From the NCBI GenBank assembly GCA_000697335.1, contig JNEM01016517.1:1-12174 (forward strand): a DNA stretch of 12,174 bases, given 5' to 3'. Shown here piece by piece: positions 7,848 to 12,174 of the stretch. This DNA comes from Conidiobolus incongruus B7586. Lineage: Eukaryota; Entomophthoromycota; Entomophthoromycetes; Entomophthorales; Conidiobolaceae. The first letter of the stretch is position 1. The number at the start of each line of letters is the position of its first letter. The notes below the pieces were generated by a model. The model saw only the letters and a program-made list of their open reading frames with translations, was not told where the DNA came from and ran no database searches. A program made the translations under genes and the position numbers.

Positions 7848-9341
7848 TTAATATCTTGGAAATTTTAACTCTAAGTTGGGAGTTTTAAAAACCTTCAAGT
7901 CCCCATTAGGTTTGTGCACTACCTGATTAATATCAGTACCGGGGTTGAGTACAGGATCGTCAATGGGGATTTGAATGTTGGGGAAGGTGTTGACGATATC
8001 GAGCTTGTGATATTTGACATTGTGAGGATTGAAGCACTGTTTCAAAAACATGGAAATTCTAGCTATGAACCAGGCGTTCTGAGGCATTTGAAATGCCATA
8101 TTGAGGCAGTGGGGTAAATCTTGATAGACGTAAAGTGTGGCAGGCGGTAAGTGAGTGTCTCTAGATTGTTGCGAAATGGTGTTATTGAGTAGCTTAGAAT
8201 AAATGATGCTGTCGTCCCTGAATCTTTCGACTTCACCTACTTGAAGTAGCACAGGTGGCAAGTTGGCGAAATCATTGTCGTAGACTGGACTGACTAGCGG
8301 GAGATTGAGGTATTGGGCCTTGCAATAGGCGTGGCCATCCTCTAATAACTTCTTTTTTAATTTATCGTTCCCGATTTTGTAAGTATATCTGAAGGGAAAG
8401 TCAAAATAGCCAAGGTTGAACTTTTCGGTGGGAGGATGCACAGGTAAAACGCACAGTACATCTTTATCTCGATTTAACTGGTGACTGGGAAGACAGTGTG
8501 TCATATCGAGATAGGGAGACTGTAATGCGGCACCTGCCAATTTGGGTAAACCAATATCTCTCATGACATGAATAGTAGAGGCTGAGATATTACCTCCAGC
8601 ACTATCGCCAGCAATAGCGATTTGATTGAATGGAATTCCGAGTCCGCTCTCGCCATCGATTCCAGTAGACTCCGAGGTAAGATACAAAATAGCAGCAATA
8701 ATATCCTCAATCTGGCATGGTGCAACGTACTCGGGACCCAAGCGATAATTTACGCCGAGAACCAAGCAGTCCGCTTGAAGGGCAACTTGACTCATATCAT
8801 TCTGATGGCATTTGAAATCACCAAACATAAACGCACCACCATGCACATAAATCACTACATTGCTATCCTTATCTAATTTCTTATCATTTGGAATAATCCA
8901 TCTCGCTTCTAAATTGGGAGCATTTCTCCAATTCTGTTCATTGTCACTCCAGTGAGCTCCATCCACAAATTTATCAAAATACTTTTGCACTAGCAATTCG
9001 CTCTTACTTCTAAAATAATCGGGAATAGCAATATCCTTAGCACTTACACCAGGGCCCAATCGTTGCTCCGACAAGCAGAACAATCTTCTCAGAGTAGAAA
9101 TTCTGAAATGGAAAGGAGCCTCCAGGGCATTTCTAGCAATGAATATTGCCAAATGCTGAATGAAATTGAGACTTGGCATCAATTTCTCGACAAATGGATA
9201 GGTAATCACATAGCATATCGTGACAACGATGAGCTCTATGGCAAGAACTAAATTGTTCAAATGACGTAGAACTGTAGTGATAGGATTTACCATATTGTAA
9301 AATGTCATAATACTATGGCATGTGGTAATATGAGAATTCAT
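7848..9341 (-). CDS. Membrane-anchored Say1-like alpha/beta hydrolase
   Basis: A single-exon gene encodes 497 residues of the hormone-sensitive-lipase / alpha-beta hydrolase-3 group, closest in layout to fungal steryl acetyl hydrolase Say1 and animal arylacetamide deacetylase. Such enzymes hydrolyse acetyl esters of sterols or short acyl esters, with the active site on the ER lumenal side. Residues 31-50 form a hydrophobic signal-anchor helix. The oxyanion-hole motif YVHGGAF is at 165-171 (HGG 167-169). NYRLGPEYVAP follows at 198-208. The nucleophile elbow GDSAGG is at 245-250, with Ser247 catalytic. The probable catalytic acid lies in VGEVERFRDD (368-377), where Glu372 aligns with the Asp of arylacetamide deacetylase. 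The catalytic histidine is His411 in QDLPHC. A tail of about 60 residues after 436 is not part of the usual fold. Sequons occur at Asn251 and Asn386. The first ATG has A at -3. Met12 and Met17 are alternative starts and would keep the anchor. No in-frame stop or splice need is seen. The exact substrate is unknown. Confidence 0.92.
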   Translation of the reverse strand: MNSHITTCHSIMTFYNMVNPITTVLRHLNNLVLAIELIVVTICYVITYPFVEKLMPSLNFIQHLAIFIARNALEAPFHFRISTLRRLFCLSEQRLGPGVSAKDIAIPDYFRSKSELLVQKYFDKFVDGAHWSDNEQNWRNAPNLEARWIIPNDKKLDKDSNVVIYVHGGAFMFGDFKCHQNDMSQVALQADCLVLGVNYRLGPEYVAPCQIEDIIAAILYLTSESTGIDGESGLGIPFNQIAIAGDSAGGNISASTIHVMRDIGLPKLAGAALQSPYLDMTHCLPSHQLNRDKDVLCVLPVHPPTEKFNLGYFDFPFRYTYKIGNDKLKKKLLEDGHAYCKAQYLNLPLVSPVYDNDFANLPPVLLQVGEVERFRDDSIIYSKLLNNTISQQSRDTHLPPATLYVYQDLPHCLNMAFQMPQNAWFIARISMFLKQCFNPHNVKYHKLDIVNTFPNIQIPIDDPVLNPGTDINQVVHKPNGDLKVFKTPNLELKFPRY

Positions 9342-9354
9342 TTTGAGTGAGGTC

Positions 9355-9361
9355 TTATATA
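9355..9361 (-). promoter_or_regulatory. TATA-like element just upstream of the hydrolase start
   Basis: On the gene strand this reads TATATAA, with 13 bases between it and the first ATG. In a typical promoter, transcription begins about 25-30 bases past a TATA box, which would be inside codons 1 to 6 and would favour Met12 or Met17 as the start. The motif is common by chance in this composition. Confidence 0.25.
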
Positions 9362-9424
9362 ATTACAAATTTTTAAATCATGACAATTAGTCAACTCGTT
9401 AAAATTGAAAAGTTGTGAAGATTT

Positions 9425-9472
9425 ATTTACCCTTTCCAGTATACACTTAGTTCATTTACCTAATTATTTACC
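9425..9472 (-). promoter_or_regulatory. Three GGTAAAT heptamers upstream of the hydrolase
   Basis: The heptamer ATTTACC (GGTAAAT on the gene strand) occurs at 9425-9431, 9454-9460 and 9466-9472, about 84 to 131 bases before the hydrolase ATG. Three copies of a heptamer with two C bases in 48 bases stand out in this composition and suggest a transcription-factor binding cluster. One more copy lies further upstream (9765-9771) and two lie within coding-derived sequence, so chance is not excluded. No known factor is assigned. Confidence 0.3.
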
Positions 9473-11466
9473 AGGTGACAAGTTATCAACATAATATTTG
9501 TTGAAATATTCATTAATTTTCAACCTTTTGAATTGGTGTTGATTTGAGGTAATAAGTTTAGAAACAAATATTTAAACTAGATTTTATATCTATTAAAAAA
9601 TAAATATCAAGTATATATATATATATATAATCTATTATATGCAAACAACAAAACATCTTCAGAATAATTCTTTTCTAATTTCTCTAAAACTTGAATTACT
9701 TTATTTTTTTAAAATTATCATTAATTATTCAGTCGGTGATTTTTATATGAAAATTTATAAGCTTGGTAAATTTTGGGGAAATGAATAATTAAAAAAGTGG
9801 ATTGAAATAGGAATTTGAATCACTGAGGAATGAAATCATATCATATCTAATATCAGGATCTTAAGATATTAGTATATTATTGGACTTGAGGCTTTATTGA
9901 TTTTGAAATAGTTATTACTTTAATTCCTCAGCTATAATTCAAAAATTTTTAAAACTTTTAACCAGAGAATAGATTAAAATAAAATAGCAATATTACGATT
10001 TGACTTGAATATTCTATTCATATAATAACAATGTAGCTCTTAATTACCAAAAATTAGGAGACATCAATATTTGATCATTGTATAACTTGTAAAATTATTC
10101 ATTTTCCATTATGAAAAAAAAAATTCAAAATTACTCTAAAAAGTTTTTGAAATATCTGTTATTTTTATAAATTTAAAATTAGTATTTGAAACGTAATAAA
10201 TTAATTCTCAATTACCAAAATTAGAAATTTAGATCAATTTTCAATGTTTAATATTGTTGAACATTTTTTCAAAATAAATTAGCGTGACTGGATTATTTTA
10301 ATTATTGGAAAATAATTTTAGCTGGATTGAGTTTTATGGATTTTAAATAAAGATGTAATTGTTATTTGATTAAACTATACTTATCAATGCAACATTTCAA
10401 TCATATGGTCATATGATTATTACTGAGAACTGAAATTATTGCAAAATAGCAATTAATTGATAATAATACTATGTATTTCTAGCAGGTTTTCGATCTATCA
10501 TTTGACTAAATTGTAGAATACTATTTCAGCTTTTGACAATTGTACTAACTACCCATAAATTATATCTATCAATCCATGCCATTAATTGTTAAAAGGAATC
10601 ATTAATACAAACAAAATCAAAGCATTTCCATAACAGATATAATCAAACTATATAATATGAAATATATATCGAATTCATTAATCGTAATATTCGTACTTTA
10701 TATTTAAAATCTTGAATTAGAAAATCTGACAGGTAATCAATTATCAAATGGTTTTATTGCTATATTGATTATTTGAAACAATTATTAATATATAAATATT
10801 CTAAATATTGATACTTTCAATAATTCAGATTTTCAAGTTTTTCATAAAAATTTGAAAAAAATAAATATTTGCATTCAATACCTGATTTGATATTGAGAAA
10901 TTATTCAAATTTTTACATAATATTTTCAAATGTGTGACATTTTTCAATTATAAAAACTTGCTTAACAAATCCCCATGTTATGTTCAATTGAATTACCCAA
11001 TATAACGGATATTAAAACTACTTTAATATTATAAAAAATTTATTCAAATTGAAAATTGTAATATTGCTTATAAAACACTATCGATGAATTCTATATAATA
11101 GCTTGTTCATTCAATTAATTTAAAATTTGGAATTAATAAGATCCCTTTAAGAAAAAAATTAATAAGCAAAGTATTAACCAGATTAAACTATTTCTTTTGA
11201 CATAAAAAACGAATAAATAATCATAATCAAATTTGATAGTTTGGATATGTCAATAAAATCTTCAACGATAAGAAATGATTAATAAGAGTAATTTTAAATA
11301 AGTAAAAATGTGAAAATAAAATTAAATATAATTTATTAGAATAATAATGCATCCTAATAGGTGTGTATTATTCAAAATGTCCATATTTGAAAAAAAAGTT
11401 AATATTAAAATATAATTACAAAAAAACTTTAAAAATTTATTTTGAATCAAATTTAGAAGAACTTAA
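9473..11466. other. AT-rich intergenic region, no gene seen
   Basis: About 2 kb lies between the divergently oriented hydrolase and tRNA-Tyr genes. Stops are dense in all six frames, there is no RNA gene, and no long repeat is apparent apart from a TA microsatellite near 9612. The first few hundred bases probably hold the hydrolase promoter. A short hairpin (TCAACA / TGTTGA, near 9487-9505) is visible but weak. Confidence 0.65.
9612..9629. repeat. TA microsatellite
   Basis: Nine uninterrupted TA units lie about 270 bp upstream of the hydrolase start. It is a simple repeat and probably length-variable. Confidence 0.85.
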
Positions 11467-11550
11467 CCGACTATAGCTCAGTTGGTAGAGCGGGAGACTG
11501 TAGTTTAAGCTGTAATCTCTAGGTCACTGGTTCAATTCCGCTTGGTCGGA
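11467..11550 (+). tRNA. tRNA-Tyr (GUA anticodon), 11-nt intron, T-stem mismatch
   Basis: This second tRNA-Tyr gene is identical to the one at 6807-6890 over 84 bases except at one position. The anticodon GTA is at 11500-11502 and the 11-base intron at 11504-11514. Acceptor, D and anticodon arms are perfectly preserved, as are the C1-G72 pair, A73 and the A box. The one difference is at 11541 (tRNA position 64), where C replaces G and turns the C50-G64 pair of the T stem into a C-C mismatch. The B box is intact, so it should still be transcribed, but the mature tRNA may be less stable. It could be a working minor copy, a gene beginning to decay, or a sequencing error. The near identity implies recent duplication or gene conversion. 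Confidence 0.95.
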
Positions 11551-11854
11551 TAAGTTTGTTGAAAAGTCTACGTTCAATTTTCAACTTAACTTCGTAAATT
11601 TATTTTTACCAATATTTTATATTATTCATTATCTAATTTACATTCCCTTCCATTTTTATATAATCATAATATTATTTAATTTAAATTTCAATTCATAACT
11701 ATTGTGTCTGATTAATAATAAATTTAAATATTTCTTAATATAAATTTTTAAAAAATCAATCTGTATTAAAACTACAGAATCTCAAATATATATCTAAGCT
11801 TATTAAATATATTTTGATATATATCTATATATATTACACATTGTTTATTAAATA
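11551..11854 (+). other. AT-rich spacer, no gene seen
   Basis: Beyond the tRNA trailer this is ordinary AT-rich intergenic sequence with TA-rich patches near 11788-11835. I see no open frame or RNA gene in it. Confidence 0.6.
11578..11581 (+). terminator. Weak pol III T4 terminator of the second tRNA-Tyr
   Basis: The first run of four T residues after the gene lies 27 bases past the discriminator base. It is shorter than the T7 run of the other copy. A five-T run near 11603 (within TTATTTTTACC) could act as a back-up. Confidence 0.45.
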
Positions 11855-12174
11855 ATTACTTTGGATTTTAAATTATAAGAATTATTTGCAATTAACAATA
11901 AATGAATATTTTGATATATAATAAAATAATAATATAAATTAAATAGTTCTTTTATTATTAATAACTTTTTGTTATATTTTTAACAGACTTTTAACTCTTA
12001 AAAATGTTTTTTTTATTAAAGACTAAAATTTAATATTTTATAAACTTATTAAATTTTCTTATAAAAATTTTTTTTCTTATAAGTTAGTTTTTTGATTATT
12101 TAAAACAATTATAATTATACAAATTATAATTAAAAGAATATATTAGATATAGTAGTTTTTTTAATTATATTTAA
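11855..12174 (+). repeat. Diverged direct repeat, copy B (cut by window edge)
   Basis: This copy aligns with 267-600 in the same orientation, beginning at ATTACTTTGG and continuing to the right edge of the window. Matching blocks include GATATATAAT near 11912, CTTTTTGTTATATTTTTAA near 11966, TTTTTTTTATTAAA near 12008, and AAAAGAATATATTAGATAT near 12132. Indels are small and spread out. No coding capacity is visible. The repeat probably continues beyond the window. Confidence 0.72.

Noticed and set aside
7914-9251. Three plus-strand open stretches (7914-8117, 8622-8876, 9063-9251)
   Set aside because: All lie antisense within the hydrolase gene, whose strand carries a complete conserved protein with catalytic motifs.
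9660-9705. Possible third copy of the direct repeat (TTTTCTAATTTCTCTAAAAC)
   Set aside because: Similarity to the part of copy A near 511-540 covers only about 30 bases and does not extend on either side, so chance is likely in this composition.
1-12174. CRISPR array, prokaryotic operon or phage-type defence system
   Set aside because: There are no regularly spaced repeats, no clustered same-strand genes and no ribosome binding sites. The tRNA introns mark the DNA as eukaryotic.

Overview
This is a very AT-rich, gene-poor eukaryotic window. The eukaryotic call rests on two nuclear-type tRNA-Tyr(GUA) genes, each with a short intron just 3' of the anticodon, A/B-box tRNA architecture and T-run pol III terminators, and on a single-exon serine hydrolase with an N-terminal membrane anchor. 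The tRNA has the C1-G72 pair of eukaryotic tRNA-Tyr and does not resemble the budding-yeast gene. The hydrolase looks most like the Say1 / arylacetamide-deacetylase / hormone-sensitive-lipase group as found in fungi. An AT-rich early-diverging fungus would fit, but the lineage is inference and not proven here.

Layout: positions 1-4918 are AT-rich DNA with no gene I can support. They contain an exact 19-bp Tn5/Nextera mosaic-end sequence (247-265), the first copy of a diverged direct repeat (267-600), two TA microsatellites and several hairpins. A decayed paralogue of the hydrolase lies at about 4919-6207 (+). A tRNA-Tyr gene follows at 6807-6890 (-). Next comes a G+C-richer stretch that may be a coding relic (7240-7500). 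The intact hydrolase gene is at 7848-9341 (-), with a small promoter-like region at 9355-9472. About 2 kb of empty AT-rich DNA separates it from a second tRNA-Tyr gene at 11467-11550 (+). The second copy of the direct repeat (11855-12174) runs off the right edge.

The only protein gene that looks intact encodes a probable membrane-anchored steryl-acetate/lipid esterase. Its broken sister gene lies in the opposite orientation on the far side of one tRNA-Tyr. The two tRNA genes are inverted relative to each other and bracket the intact hydrolase. One simple reading is an old tandem duplication of the hydrolase, decay of one copy, and an inversion between the tRNA genes.

I found no new multi-gene system. 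The most consequential observation is technical: the mosaic-end sequence is almost certainly library adaptor left in the assembly, and it sits exactly where homology to the right-hand repeat begins, so the leftmost 246 bases may be joined artificially.
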